Source of the DNA: Deltaproteobacteria bacterium
GTDB lineage: Bacteria; Myxococcota_A; UBA9160; UBA4427
Assembly (NCBI GenBank): GCA_029261835.1
Contig: JAJDAO010000008.1
Location: forward strand, 1-32,429
Reading direction: 5' to 3'
DNA length: 32,429 bases
Shown here: in pieces, positions 32,287-32,429 of the stretch
How the letters are laid out: the number at the start of each line of letters is the position of its first letter
How positions within the stretch are numbered: the stretch's first letter is position 1
Notes under the pieces: generated by a model
Seen by the model: the letters and a program-made list of their open reading frames with translations, nothing else
Told to the model about the DNA's origin: nothing
The model's database searches: none
Program-made: the position numbers and the translations under genes

Positions 32287-32429
32287 CCCAAGACTGGGCA
32301 GCGCGTCCAGCCGCCCATCCATCCCCGCTGGCTGCGTTGCGCTCGGTCACCGTAGCTACGGCTATGCCTCCCTCGCGCGCCTGGCCAGCGGGGCGTCTTG
32401 ACGTCTGGGCCGCACCACCCAGTCTTGGG
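32287..32429. repeat. Large imperfect palindrome at the window end
   Basis: CCCAAGACTGGG (32287-32298) is the exact inverse of CCCAGTCTTGGG (32418-32429). Inside, CCCCGCTGGC pairs with GCCAGCGGGG, and the centre is CCGTAG-CTACGG (near 32351-32362). The whole forms an approximately 143-nt hairpin starting 9 nt after the last stop codon. It may be a REP/MITE-type repeat and could double as a terminator. It may extend beyond the window. Confidence 0.75.

Overview
This GC-rich window shows several traits of a soil or sediment bacterium of the deltaproteobacterial grade (Myxococcota or Desulfobacterota-like). There are three exosortase-type PEP-CTERM surface proteins (one with an extra broken copy), many predicted lipoproteins, a sulfatase-fold protein, a CHAT/TPR giant, a TMTC-like TPR membrane protein and abundant palindromic repeats. 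The lineage is inferred from gene content and style only; there is no rRNA or tRNA to fix it. No tRNA, rRNA or CRISPR array was recognised.

Layout. 1-2100: a palindromic repeat, then a small group of plus-strand genes (membrane-anchored NERD nuclease-like protein, coiled-coil two-helix membrane protein, and a small beta-rich protein overlapping it by ATGA). 2191-5085: a 5'-truncated hypothetical gene abutting a complete IS21-family element (istB, istA). 5460-8341: minus-strand secreted or lipid-anchored proteins (small lipoprotein, matrixin-type metalloprotease with TPR-like helices, DUF4349 lipoprotein). 8566-8968: a cas1 remnant ending at a half copy of the palindrome seen at 6-129. 9560-12751: an exported TPR-CHAT protein. 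12821-13054: a transposase remnant. 13189-18702: DUF4136-like lipoprotein, sulfatase-fold protein with an altered CxPxR motif, FGE-fold PEP-CTERM protein lacking the FGE cysteines, a second PEP-CTERM protein with an odd tail, and a BON lipoprotein. 18777-22796: an isoprenylcysteine methyltransferase-like gene and a PEP-CTERM gene present as two diverged blocks that have lost reciprocal parts and flank a gamma-glutamyltransferase. 22846-25960: an acyltransferase-SGNH fusion and an unrecognised conserved protein. 26088-26271: a 77-nt-arm inverted repeat. 26438-32278: TMTC-like TPR membrane protein, Tat lipoprotein amidase, FAD oxidoreductase, and a DUF2007/zinc-ribbon membrane protein. 32287-32429: another large palindrome.

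Working together. The dominant theme is the cell envelope: surface anchoring (PEP-CTERM, lipoproteins), extracytoplasmic hydrolases (matrixin, CHAT, GGT, amidase, sulfatase fold) and surface glycan modification (AT3-SGNH, TMTC-like). The window is also an accessory region that has been reshuffled: an IS21, a decayed transposase, a truncated cas1, a reciprocal-deletion duplication and four palindromic or dispersed repeats. No intact defence system is visible. The most unusual items are the duplication with a conserved operator-like palindrome, and the sulfatase/FGE-fold neighbours that both lack the residues expected for formylglycine chemistry.
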